From the IMG/VR virus record IMGVR_UViG_3300036715_001058, positions 1 to 24,171 of that record: a DNA stretch of 24,171 nt. The stretch is one strand, 5' to 3'. Numbering within the stretch: the stretch's first letter is position 1; each line of letters starts with the position of its first letter. Source of the stretch: a virus. The notes below the pieces were generated by a model. That model saw nothing but the letters and a program-made list of their open reading frames with translations, ran no database searches and was not told the origin of the DNA. Shown here piece after piece: positions 15,494 through 21,371 of the stretch. The position numbers and the translations under genes were made by a program.

Positions 15494-15769
15494 ATGAAAA
15501 TCATCGACCCACTTGACTACGAGTACGACACAGCTTTCGTAGAAATTCAGCCATCAGTGATTTCGGAAGTCGAAGAGGACTTTGCGTTCAACGATATCTG
15601 TGCGTTACCCGAAGCGTTGGACTACCTCGACACGGACAGATCAGTCATCAGTTGGTACGGCGAAGAGTACACAGTGCGCCCAGAGTTCATCAAAAAGTGC
15701 AGTGACCTCTTGCGGCATCTAGCCTACCTGCACACTGTCCCCACGTTCGAAGAGGGCATCCCCTTCTAA
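15494..15769 (+). CDS. Acidic early protein of unknown function, 91 aa
   Basis: The protein is strongly acidic (many D and E, for example EVEEDFAFND and YLDTDRS) with a short helical C-terminal region (FIKKCSDLLRHLAYLH). Acidic small early phage proteins often bind host enzymes or mimic DNA, but nothing specific identifies this one. The SD is weak (GAAAG, about 7 nt before ATG). Stem-loops flank the gene on both sides. No family is recognised. Confidence 0.7.
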   Translation: MKIIDPLDYEYDTAFVEIQPSVISEVEEDFAFNDICALPEALDYLDTDRSVISWYGEEYTVRPEFIKKCSDLLRHLAYLHTVPTFEEGIPF

Positions 15770-15773
15770 CCGG

Positions 15774-15801
15774 TACGTAGAGCGAACCCTCGCTCTACGT
15801 A
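15774..15801 (+). repeat. Intergenic stem-loop family, copy 3
   Basis: TACGTAGAGCGA pairs with TCGCTCTACGTA around ACCC (12 bp). Relative to copies 1 and 2, a C-G pair is replaced by T-A, a compensatory change. The flank CTCATCCTGCTTT follows. It begins 4 nt after the stop of the 91-aa gene. Confidence 0.85.
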
Positions 15802-15841
15802 CTCATCCTGCTTTGACATTATCAACCTGAAGGAGAACAAC

Positions 15842-16132
15842 ATGGCCGCACTGAATAAAGCTCAACTGGTTCAAGAACTGGAAGTATTGCGCAAGCTGAA
15901 CACCACCAAGGACGCACAGATTGCTGCGCTGCAATCGCGCACTGAAGACTTGCTGTCCCGCATCTGCGAGCTGGAGGGTCAGCTACTCAACGTCACGGAA
16001 GTGGCGAGCGCCGTCAACAGCTCACGGCGCGGTGCTGATCCTGCATGGGCTGCACGTGTGGCACAGCGCAAGGCAGTGATGGAGGCAGCACGTGCTCAGG
16101 CTATGAACTCTAATCACATGGTAGTCGTGTAA
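15842..16132 (+). CDS. Coiled-coil early protein, 96 aa
   Basis: AAGGAG lies 7 nt upstream of ATG at 15842. Residues 5-50 form a clear coiled coil (QLVQELEVLRKLNTTKDAQI, then LLSRICELEGQLL). The C-terminal half (RRGADPAWAARVAQRKAVM) is basic and alanine-rich. It is probably a paralogue of the 57-aa protein at 15231. An oligomeric or partner-binding role is plausible; nothing more can be said. Confidence 0.75.
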   Translation: MAALNKAQLVQELEVLRKLNTTKDAQIAALQSRTEDLLSRICELEGQLLNVTEVASAVNSSRRGADPAWAARVAQRKAVMEAARAQAMNSNHMVVV

Positions 16133-16136
16133 CTAA

Positions 16137-16165
16137 TACGCAGAGTGAACACCACACTCTGCGTA
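16137..16165 (+). repeat. Intergenic stem-loop family, copy 4
   Basis: TACGCAGAGTG pairs with CACTCTGCGTA (11 bp) around loop AACACCA. A C-G pair of copies 1-3 is T-A here, again compensated. The 3' flank CTCATTCTGCTTA follows. It starts 4 nt after the stop of the 96-aa gene. Confidence 0.85.
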
Positions 16166-16203
16166 CTCATTCTGCTTATACGTTAATAACTCAGGAGTAC
16201 ATC

Positions 16204-16278
16204 ATGAGCACACAAGGAATCATCGTAGTTGAATTAGAGGTCGAGTACGTCGTAGCAACCCTCCCACAAACCAAATAA
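16204..16278 (+). CDS. Microprotein or leader peptide, 24 aa
   Basis: ATG at 16204 has a strong CAGGAG SD 7 nt upstream. It encodes MSTQGIIVVELEVEYVVATL and four more residues before TAA at 16276. The SD of the next gene begins right at this stop, so translation could be coupled. It may be a real small protein or a leader peptide controlling the 65-aa gene. The beta-strand-like composition offers no function. Confidence 0.5.
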   Translation: MSTQGIIVVELEVEYVVATLPQTK

Positions 16279-16293
16279 AGGAAATATATATAT

Positions 16294-16491
16294 ATGCTTA
16301 TCCGTATGAGTGTTAAACAAGCGGCGTTCACCATCATTAATGAGCGCGACGGCGAGGAAGTTGTCTCGGTCAGTATGGACAACTATGAACTATCGTGCGA
16401 TGTCGCAGGCCTTAGCGAGACTTTGGCACAGGTCTGCACACACATTAAAGCTGCCTGGGCAGAACCCAGGAAGGAGGTAGCCGATAACTAA
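16294..16491 (+). CDS. Small early protein, 65 aa
   Basis: The product reads MLIRMSVKQAAFTIINERDG followed by two beta-like stretches and a helix (LSETLAQVCTHIKAAW). AAGGA lies 10 nt before ATG at 16294 across an alternating TA run; ATG at 16306 is an alternative start. It follows the 24-aa frame closely and is followed by a family stem-loop. Function is unknown. Confidence 0.65.
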   Translation: MLIRMSVKQAAFTIINERDGEEVVSVSMDNYELSCDVAGLSETLAQVCTHIKAAWAEPRKEVADN

Positions 16492-16498
16492 TTAATAC

Positions 16499-16521
16499 AT
16501 GCAGGGCATACCGCCCTGCAT
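16499..16521 (+). repeat. Intergenic stem-loop family, copy 5
   Basis: ATGCAGGGC pairs with GCCCTGCAT (9 bp) around ATACC. The core CAGGGC/GCCCTG is a compensated variant of the CAGAGC/GCTCTG core of other copies. The ACTCATTCTGCTT-type flank is missing, so this is a more divergent member. It lies 7 nt after the stop of the 65-aa gene. Confidence 0.7.
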
Positions 16522-16586
16522 TTGTGTAGCCCCTTGTTCATTTAATCTGTTTAATTCACTTAATCTATTTATCTAGGAGAATCACC

Positions 16587-17069
16587 ATGACATCAAAACC
16601 ATCACGCACATCACGCACTCCAGCACAAGAAGCGGAGTTAAAAAAACTCCGCGCAAGGAAAGCGCACGCGGAGACGGTCGAACCAAAGATGGCAGACTCG
16701 ACGGTCGGGCACGACCTGAACGAAGAAGAAGAGGATATCCTCAAAATGGTGCGCGCGATGACGGGCTTCGGCTTCCCATCATGGAAGCGTGCAATCGTCA
16801 GTATGTTGATTAGCATAAGCGTCGGATGTGGCATCACTTACGCCGGGTCGATGGTCATATCGATCATCATGGCTGGGGCGATAGCGACGACAAGTTATTT
16901 CCTGGCACTGGTCCTTGCAGTACTAACCGCAATCATTGTGGCGTATGCAGCAATGAAGCTGAGTGCTAAGACATTCGGGTACATCGCCTCCTCGACGATA
17001 GACGAGGATTACACTGCGGTCAAAAACAAAGTGATTGGCTGGTTCAAGTCAAAACCAATCACAGCGTAA
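16587..17069 (+). CDS. Two-TM phage membrane protein, 160 aa
   Basis: A charged cytoplasmic N-terminal region of about 65 residues (KKLRARKAHAETVEPK, LNEEEEDILKMVRAMTG) precedes two or three membrane segments at about 69-98 and 102-122. A short charged tail ends in KVIGWFKSKPITA. AGGAG lies 9 nt upstream of the ATG. It is followed, after a family stem-loop, by a second membrane protein, so they may act together in the inner membrane. No family or enzymatic motif is recognised; superinfection exclusion or host takeover would be guesses. Confidence 0.75.
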   Translation: MTSKPSRTSRTPAQEAELKKLRARKAHAETVEPKMADSTVGHDLNEEEEDILKMVRAMTGFGFPSWKRAIVSMLISISVGCGITYAGSMVISIIMAGAIATTSYFLALVLAVLTAIIVAYAAMKLSAKTFGYIASSTIDEDYTAVKNKVIGWFKSKPITA

Positions 17070-17074
17070 GCGGA

Positions 17075-17104
17075 AAGTGCGGAGCACCAAAGTGCTCCGC
17101 ACTT
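17075..17104 (+). repeat. Intergenic stem-loop family, copy 6
   Basis: AAGTGCGGAGCAC pairs with GTGCTCCGCACTT (13 bp) around CAAA, so the apex reads CACCAAAGTG and keeps the ACC element. The core CGGAGCA/TGCTCCG again differs by paired changes. The 3' flank is not conserved. It starts 6 nt after the stop of the 160-aa gene. Confidence 0.7.
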
Positions 17105-17142
17105 AAATCGTATAAATCATTTATCTCATTTAGGGGATTACC

Positions 17143-17430
17143 ATGATTATCGAAAGCGGAGTAATCGTAGCACTCGGATTACTTTTCACATTTCTTAAAT
17201 GCAGTTGGAAAGTTAGAGTAAAGATGTTGTCGAATACTCTGGCGATGGATGCAATTATTTTCGTCGGACTGACTCTGATCCATTGGGGATCATTCAGTGG
17301 GGTGATGGTTGCATCGACCGGAGCAATGATCTGTTCAGGCATGTTGTCACTTGGTCGATGGCTATTCGGATACGTCGAGAAGAACAAATATTACCCCGGC
17401 AGGTTCAGCATACTCAAACATCTGAGATAA
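17143..17430 (+). CDS. Small multi-pass membrane protein, 95 aa
   Basis: Hydrophobic segments at about residues 5-20, 34-48 and 52-70 predict two or three membrane spans, with a basic loop (CSWKVRVKM) and a basic C-terminal tail (EKNKYYPGRFSILKHLR). AGGGG lies 7 nt before ATG at 17143. It is the last gene before the repeat-rich origin-like region. Together with the upstream 160-aa protein it forms a membrane gene pair. Function is unknown. Confidence 0.7.
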   Translation: MIIESGVIVALGLLFTFLKCSWKVRVKMLSNTLAMDAIIFVGLTLIHWGSFSGVMVASTGAMICSGMLSLGRWLFGYVEKNKYYPGRFSILKHLR

Positions 17431-17489
17431 CTGATTTATGCCATTAATGGTATAAATCATTTAGCTAATATAAGTTGTCAAACTTACAC

Positions 17490-17793
17490 TGTTGGGATGT
17501 TGGTGTTGGGATCTTGAAAATAACTTTCATTCCTATATACACACACTCTTTTATTTTTATTTTCCTATATAAACTTTATATATAACTTCCCAACATCCCA
17601 ACATTTAGAAGAAAAATAAGGAAATAAGTATATAAATCAAGGAGTTAGGAGTGTTGGGATATTTTTTAAAAGTCCAACATTGTTGGGAGATTTCCCCAAC
17701 ATTTCGGGTGTTTTGGCGACGAAGAAAAATTATTTTCCAATTGCGAAGGCAGACTGCTCAGAGCAATCGGGCATTTCTTCACAAGTCCCAACA
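17490..17793. other. Candidate replication origin with TGTTGGGA iterons
   Basis: TGTTGGGA occurs at 17490, 17504, 17652 and 17681 on the plus strand and as TCCCAACA at 17588, 17596 and 17786. Partial copies lie at 17498-17503, 17673-17679 and 17694-17701. The first plus-strand group and the first minus-strand pair face each other across about 76 bp of very AT-rich DNA (17512-17587), and a 14-nt arm (17490-17503) is perfectly complementary to 17590-17603. Such iterons beside an AT-rich segment are typical of replication-initiator binding sites; a repressor/operator array is the alternative. The surrounding gap 17431-17861 contains no supported gene. Confidence 0.6.
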
Positions 17794-17797
17794 CAAA

Positions 17798-17826
17798 TGG
17801 ACTTTGTGAACACCACACAAAGTCCA
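17798..17826 (+). repeat. Intergenic stem-loop family, copy 7
   Basis: TGGACTTTGTG pairs with CACAAAGTCCA (11 bp) around AACACCA, the same loop as copy 4, and is followed by CTCATTCCGCCTAT, matching the copy 4 flank. The stem itself is unrelated in sequence, so loop and flank are conserved while the stem is kept only by pairing. It lies between the iteron region and the 74-aa gene. Confidence 0.8.
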
Positions 17827-17861
17827 CTCATTCCGCCTATTTGTCACCAAAAGGAGAGATC

Positions 17862-18086
17862 ATGACCTATACAGAATTGAACAAGAAGTATAAAAAACTA
17901 GAAGAAGAGTACAAAGAAATTTCAAATAGTATGGAGTTACTAACGGCAGAAAAACTGGACGATTACACAGTCAGTAAAGAAGTACTGAATGCACGTCGTA
18001 CGACATTTCTTCAACTTCAAACAACACGCTCTATGTTGCTATTCCAAATAAGCGATGTACTGGAAGAGATGCGTAAAGCAGTGTAG
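17862..18086 (+). CDS. Coiled-coil early protein, 74 aa
   Basis: ATG at 17862 has AAGGAGAG about 5-6 nt upstream. The protein opens MTYTELNKKYKKLEEEYKEI and is almost entirely helical with heptad spacing; a second helix (ARRTTFLQLQTTRSMLLFQI) follows a short turn, giving a helical hairpin. It resembles small phage proteins of unknown role. It is followed by a terminator-like hairpin. Confidence 0.75.
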   Translation: MTYTELNKKYKKLEEEYKEISNSMELLTAEKLDDYTVSKEVLNARRTTFLQLQTTRSMLLFQISDVLEEMRKAV

Positions 18087-18093
18087 TACCTAC

Positions 18094-18125
18094 AGCCGAG
18101 CAAATCATCGCTTGGCTATTTTGTT
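18094..18125 (+). terminator. Probable intrinsic terminator
   Basis: AGCCGAGC pairs with GCTTGGCT (8 bp including one G-U pair) around an 8-nt loop and is followed by ATTTTGTTT. It lies 7 nt after the stop of the 74-aa gene. The wobble pair means it works on the plus-strand transcript. Confidence 0.6.
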
Positions 18126-18149
18126 TAACATGAATCTGGAGCTGAGAAC

Positions 18150-18329
18150 ATGGCGATGAATGATGAACTGTATGACGATAAAGACCCTTTTGTCTTACAT
18201 ATCGTAAATGAAGATTTTGAATGGGACGAAGGTTTTATAGACTACGGTGAGGAGACATCAGAAGGATTCTGTACTGACCCTCTCACCGTTCTCGAACGGA
18301 GAGAAGAATGCCAACACCAACAGATGTGA
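18150..18329 (+). CDS. Acidic small early protein, 59 aa
   Basis: ATG at 18150 (an in-frame ATG follows at 18156) opens a frame encoding MAMNDELYDDKDPFVLHIVN, then EDFEWDEGFIDYGEE. The protein is highly acidic. GGAG lies about 10 nt upstream, a little far. It ends at TGA 18327-18329, overlapping the next small gene by 22 nt. Function is unknown; the composition is like other small acidic phage proteins. Confidence 0.55.
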   Translation: MAMNDELYDDKDPFVLHIVNEDFEWDEGFIDYGEETSEGFCTDPLTVLERREECQHQQM

Positions 18330-18487
18330 CACATCACATCCTTGTTGTAACGAACAACGGGTGCGCACGATTGCTGCGCATCACGGCGGAATCAAAGAGG
18401 GAAGCGATGATTGAAGCTGCTTTGATCGGACGTAATCCTGTTCGTCTGTACTGTACTGTTAGGAGGGATCAAAGTGTAACCAACTAA
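18308..18487 (+). CDS. Small early protein, 59 aa
   Basis: ATG at 18308 has a good GGAGAGAAG SD immediately upstream and lies inside the end of the preceding gene. The product (MPTPTDVTHHILVVTNNG, then ARLLRITAESKREAMIEAAL) reads as strand-strand-helix-strand, a plausible compact fold with a basic C-terminus. No family is recognised. The 22-nt overlap suggests translational coupling. Confidence 0.55.
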   Translation: MPTPTDVTHHILVVTNNGCARLLRITAESKREAMIEAALIGRNPVRLYCTVRRDQSVTN

Positions 18488-18676
18488 TCACTTATTAGGT
18501 GTAAATCGCCTGATGGCTGGGGAGCACCTACCCCGTTCCAAAGCCAAGCGACGGCAAACAGCAAAATGTGACAACCTGTCTAATCAGCTCTATCAGCCAA
18601 AGAGCACCGGACGCTGTAACCGGTATCTAGCATCAACCACTTAATCACTTAATCACTTAATCTTAAAGGAAATATC
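18488..18676 (+). other. Short intergenic leader with direct repeats
   Basis: No supported gene lies in these 189 nt. A 43-codon frame from 18513 lacks an SD. Small hairpins are possible (GGGG with CCCC near 18520-18535; ACCGG with CCGGT near 18606-18623). Three tandem copies of CACTTAAT occupy 18638-18661, directly before the AAGGA of the next gene. Confidence 0.5.
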
Positions 18677-19615
18677 ATGACTACATCTATCCAAAAAACA
18701 TTCACTGCATCAGCTATGTTGCAAACTAGCGAGGCATCTCGTACCATCCTGTCGGATGTTATGCAGTACGTCGATGAGCTTAACAAATTAGCTCCGCGCA
18801 ACGGATTTTTTGCGATCAATGCGATTACATCGCAGATCGGATTCGCTTTATGCAATCAGTTACTGTGGGACTTCCGCCGCAAATCGCAGACGGTAGCAGT
18901 TCCAGCTCCGACCGTCGATATATTCAACGACGAGGCATCGGCTAAAGCCGAAGAAACAGAGGTTAAGAACCGCACCTCCGAGCTGGGTCTATCGGAGTTG
19001 CCCCGCGTAAATATGCTACCACTAACCAGTGCGTATAAAATGATGTTGCGCCTGAACATGAGCAACCCGTTAAGCAAGGACTTTCCGGCGCAAATGCCGC
19101 ATGAGATTATTCATCGTTTGCAGTCGCCAGAGAATCCAAGCCTAGACGCGGTGTATGCCGATATGCAGCAGCGGGAAATTAGTAACAACGCTGCTTCCCG
19201 TGCAATTCAGCAAGCCATCACCGCGATGGGTGCAAAATTCGCGGTCTCGACAGAGGCCCGAAACAAGCAAGAAGCGGAGTACATATTGACTGAAATACGG
19301 TCTTACCCGAGTGGCGAGCTGACCGGCGAAGTATGGGAAGACCTGCCGGTACATTTCCAGTATAAGCTGGTGTACGCCGTGCAAAGACAGGCAATAAAGG
19401 CATACGCCTATCTGATGTCTACCAGTGAAAGGGTAGACGACGTTGCGTCTAGACTCAGCGACTGCATCAATACGATGCAGCTCGAGCTTGAGGCAGCAGC
19501 CGCTACAGCGGAGGTGCAGCTCGCCTTTGAGCTGGGTCGTATGGGCAGCGCAGAAGATGTATCGTACAAGGTACAAAGTAAAAACAAGCCGAAGCGCGTT
19601 AGGGTTAAAGCCTAA
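18677..19615 (+). CDS. Helical phage protein of unknown function, 312 aa
   Basis: AAGGA lies about 9 nt before ATG. The protein is mostly alpha-helical with an acidic linker at about residues 72-100 (FNDEASAKAEETEVKN), a helical middle (LTSAYKMMLRLNMSN, PHEIIHRLQSPENPSL), and a long C-terminal helix rich in alanine (ELEAAAATAEVQLAFELGRM) before a basic tail (KSKNKPKRVRVKA-like). The basic tail could contact nucleic acid. I recognise no family. It ends just before a strong intrinsic terminator, so it closes one early transcription unit. Confidence 0.75.
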   Translation: MTTSIQKTFTASAMLQTSEASRTILSDVMQYVDELNKLAPRNGFFAINAITSQIGFALCNQLLWDFRRKSQTVAVPAPTVDIFNDEASAKAEETEVKNRTSELGLSELPRVNMLPLTSAYKMMLRLNMSNPLSKDFPAQMPHEIIHRLQSPENPSLDAVYADMQQREISNNAASRAIQQAITAMGAKFAVSTEARNKQEAEYILTEIRSYPSGELTGEVWEDLPVHFQYKLVYAVQRQAIKAYAYLMSTSERVDDVASRLSDCINTMQLELEAAAATAEVQLAFELGRMGSAEDVSYKVQSKNKPKRVRVKA

Positions 19616-19627
19616 CCACTAACCACT

Positions 19628-19665
19628 AAGCCCTACAACCGAAAGGTTGTAGGGCTTTTCTTTTT
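19628..19665 (+). terminator. Strong intrinsic terminator
   Basis: AAGCCCTACAACC pairs with GGTTGTAGGGCTT (13 bp) around a GAAA tetraloop and is followed by TTCTTTTTG. It starts 12 nt after the stop of the 312-aa gene and is the clearest terminator in the rightward block. The next gene begins at 19680, so its mRNA must come from read-through or an unseen promoter. Confidence 0.9.
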
Positions 19666-19679
19666 GCAGAGGCACCACC

Positions 19680-20357
19680 ATGAATATGATCCACGCGGTA
19701 TTTGAATGGCGAGAAGACAAAGAGTTTGGAGGCACGGGCTGGATTTTAAAAGGCTTTCCAGATTTTAATATATCCAAGGGGTTCACTATATCCCATGACG
19801 TATTAGAGCACTTTGAGGATGGTGACGGATCGCTAGCACATGAAATGATGGCATTTGGTGCCATGATATTTATTCGTGGTGAAACAGGGTGGTTCGAAAA
19901 TAGGCCATACGGTAAGCCTACACCTGAAGCCCTTGCTGGGGATATCGCTAACTTCTTAGAAGAAGTAAATGCAGACGAAAACGAAATAGAGGAACCACCG
20001 AGCACTGTACCATCTGAAGAACATATAGAAGAGCTAATCCAAGAAATAATGATTAGCGGAGTTAAGCAATACGCAGACGATAGCGACTCGGAGATCCCAG
20101 CACTCGTAACAGAGGCTGCGAACCGTATGATCGGCTGGCTGCGTATTGGGTACGCCAGAGCAGCAGTACGCTACAAAGATCATGAAGGCTATGAGGTAAT
20201 GTGTTGCTTCAATCGCATAACCGAAATGAGTAAGCGATTCGAGCATGAAGATTTTGGGGAATTGCACGTGTACGTCGATCTGGCTTCGGAGGATCTCGAC
20301 GTAAAGATGCTAGTCGAATACGGTGACGATTACGACTACGGCGACGACCTCGAGTAA
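19680..20357 (+). CDS. Conserved-looking phage protein of unknown function, 225 aa
   Basis: Residues about 35-75 (FTISHDVLEHFEDGDGSLAH, then EMMAFGAMIFIRGETGWF) recall a motif seen in uncharacterised phage proteins, with H-D-x-x-E-H followed by E-x-M-A-F-G-A. A helical central part follows (SEEHIEELIQEIMISGVKQY). The C-terminus is very acidic and repetitive (YGDDYDYGDDLE). GAGG lies 7-8 nt upstream of the ATG. No enzymatic role can be assigned. Confidence 0.7.
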   Translation: MNMIHAVFEWREDKEFGGTGWILKGFPDFNISKGFTISHDVLEHFEDGDGSLAHEMMAFGAMIFIRGETGWFENRPYGKPTPEALAGDIANFLEEVNADENEIEEPPSTVPSEEHIEELIQEIMISGVKQYADDSDSEIPALVTEAANRMIGWLRIGYARAAVRYKDHEGYEVMCCFNRITEMSKRFEHEDFGELHVYVDLASEDLDVKMLVEYGDDYDYGDDLE

Positions 20358-20413
20358 CATTTCTAGCATACATAAATCCATTGACAAACCTATCAACAAA
20401 TACATCAACGACC

Positions 20414-21202
20414 ATGAATACATACACACCGAAAGAACTTCTAAACATTATCGAAAAACTGCACGCTTTTGGCATTGCGGTGAAACAGGCAATAGGCAAC
20501 CCCTATAGCGACAGCCATAAATCTCTTTTAGCGAACGGCCTTTGCCTCAATATAAACCGTATATGCCCTGATACCGATGTAGTCGAATTCTTTTGCACGG
20601 TCATGCTACGTGGTATGAAGTACCCGTTCAATGACAACGATGCCACAAAGTACAGGCACGAAGTACTTGACGGAACTCTCTATAAGAATAAACATCGCTT
20701 GCAGTTTATCCACATGATGGCGAACCGAGAGCTGCTTACAGAGTACGTCGAGTTCTCTTTACGTCAGATCGAATTTTTTGAACAAGCTGATGCGTACCTT
20801 GCGAAATTTTGTCGCCTCGTTCGTCGCAAACATAGAGATAGACTCACTGAAGACGAGGCTATCAAGTACGCCGAAATGGACATTAACAAGCACAGTCTCT
20901 GTGCTTGTCTAAACACATACAACCGCATTGCCGAAGGAAATGTACGTAACCTTCGGCATTATTTGCATTGTGTGTTATTTAACGGCGAGGATCTTCCATT
21001 CAATGAGAACAGCTCAGAGTTTCGTGAGGAAGGGGACAACGGCGCAAGAATGCTTAACCAAAAACGGTTAAAGTTCCTCATAGATATGCAGTACAGAAGA
21101 ACGCGTAGTGTTATGCACAATAAGTACTTACTGAAAAACGGCTTTCTTTGGCGTTTTGCTGAATACACTAGGTCGTCCGATTTTCCTAATAATGAGCAAT
21201 AG
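20414..21202 (+). CDS. Phage protein with internal duplication, 262 aa
   Basis: Two halves resemble each other: residues about 42-100 (GLCLNINRICPDTDVVEFF, MLRGMKYPFNDNDATKYR, NKHRLQFI) and about 161-223 (SLCACLNTYNRIAEG, VLFNGEDLPFNENSSEFR, NQKRLKFLI). Each half fits a pattern seen in small single-domain phage proteins with C-x-N and G-x-x-x-PF-N motifs, so this may be a tandem fusion. The start is uncertain: ATG at 20414 has no clear SD and a TTG at 20381 adds 11 residues. Two strong hairpins (20886-20908 and 20929-20958) lie inside the second half. Confidence 0.7.
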   Translation: MNTYTPKELLNIIEKLHAFGIAVKQAIGNPYSDSHKSLLANGLCLNINRICPDTDVVEFFCTVMLRGMKYPFNDNDATKYRHEVLDGTLYKNKHRLQFIHMMANRELLTEYVEFSLRQIEFFEQADAYLAKFCRLVRRKHRDRLTEDEAIKYAEMDINKHSLCACLNTYNRIAEGNVRNLRHYLHCVLFNGEDLPFNENSSEFREEGDNGARMLNQKRLKFLIDMQYRRTRSVMHNKYLLKNGFLWRFAEYTRSSDFPNNEQ

Positions 21203-21211
21203 CATTAGTTT

Positions 21212-21283
21212 TACCGCTGGTGCGGTATGCCCGGACTCTTAGACACTACATTCCCTGTTCCAGCCTAAGAGTTCGAGCATACC
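21212..21283 (+). promoter_or_regulatory. Overlapping, mutually exclusive inverted repeats
   Basis: TACCGC (21212-21217) can pair with GCGGTA (21222-21227). A larger repeat pairs 21224-21242 with 21265-21283, 17 of 19 positions plus one potential G-U. The two structures share GGTA, so only one can form at a time, as in attenuators. It lies between the 262-aa gene and the palindrome. Confidence 0.55.
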
Positions 21284-21310
21284 TTCGATACTCGGAGAAA
21301 ATGGGATAAG

Positions 21311-21371
21311 AAATAATATTGCCAGAGCTACTACAGTCAATTTGACTGTAGTAGCTCTGGCAATATTATTT
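21311..21371. repeat. 61-nt perfect palindrome (30-bp arms, 1-nt centre)
   Basis: The 30 nt at 21311-21340 are the exact reverse complement of 21342-21371, with a single T between. The arms have AT-rich outer ends and a mixed core (GCCAGAGCTACTACAGTCAA). It is much longer than needed for a terminator. The direct repeat ACTCGGAGAA lies on both sides at 21290-21299 and 21421-21430. The intergenic stretch 21203-21434 holds no supported gene. Confidence 0.9.

Noticed and set aside
17651-17800. GTG-started frame after AAGGAG within the iteron region
   Set aside because: It reads a W/R-rich, unlikely protein across iteron copies, and its GTG lies next to an iteron; better explained as noncoding.
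15138-17826. Integron attC array or CRISPR
   Set aside because: The hairpins lack attC R-box motifs (GTTRRRY) and are separated by whole genes rather than short spacers of constant length.
17680-17865. 61-codon frame (TTG start) between the iterons and the 74-aa gene, ending in an ATGA overlap
   Set aside because: There is no SD, no ATG or GTG start in the open frame, and the frame runs through the TGTTGGGA iterons and stem-loop copy 7. The stop overlap is probably chance.
18513-18644. 43-codon frame in the gap before the 312-aa gene
   Set aside because: No SD, very basic composition and overlap with small hairpins; not strong enough to annotate.
21311-21371. Protelomerase (telRL) site
   Set aside because: The palindrome has an odd centre, no protelomerase gene is visible, and the gene order on both sides continues normally.
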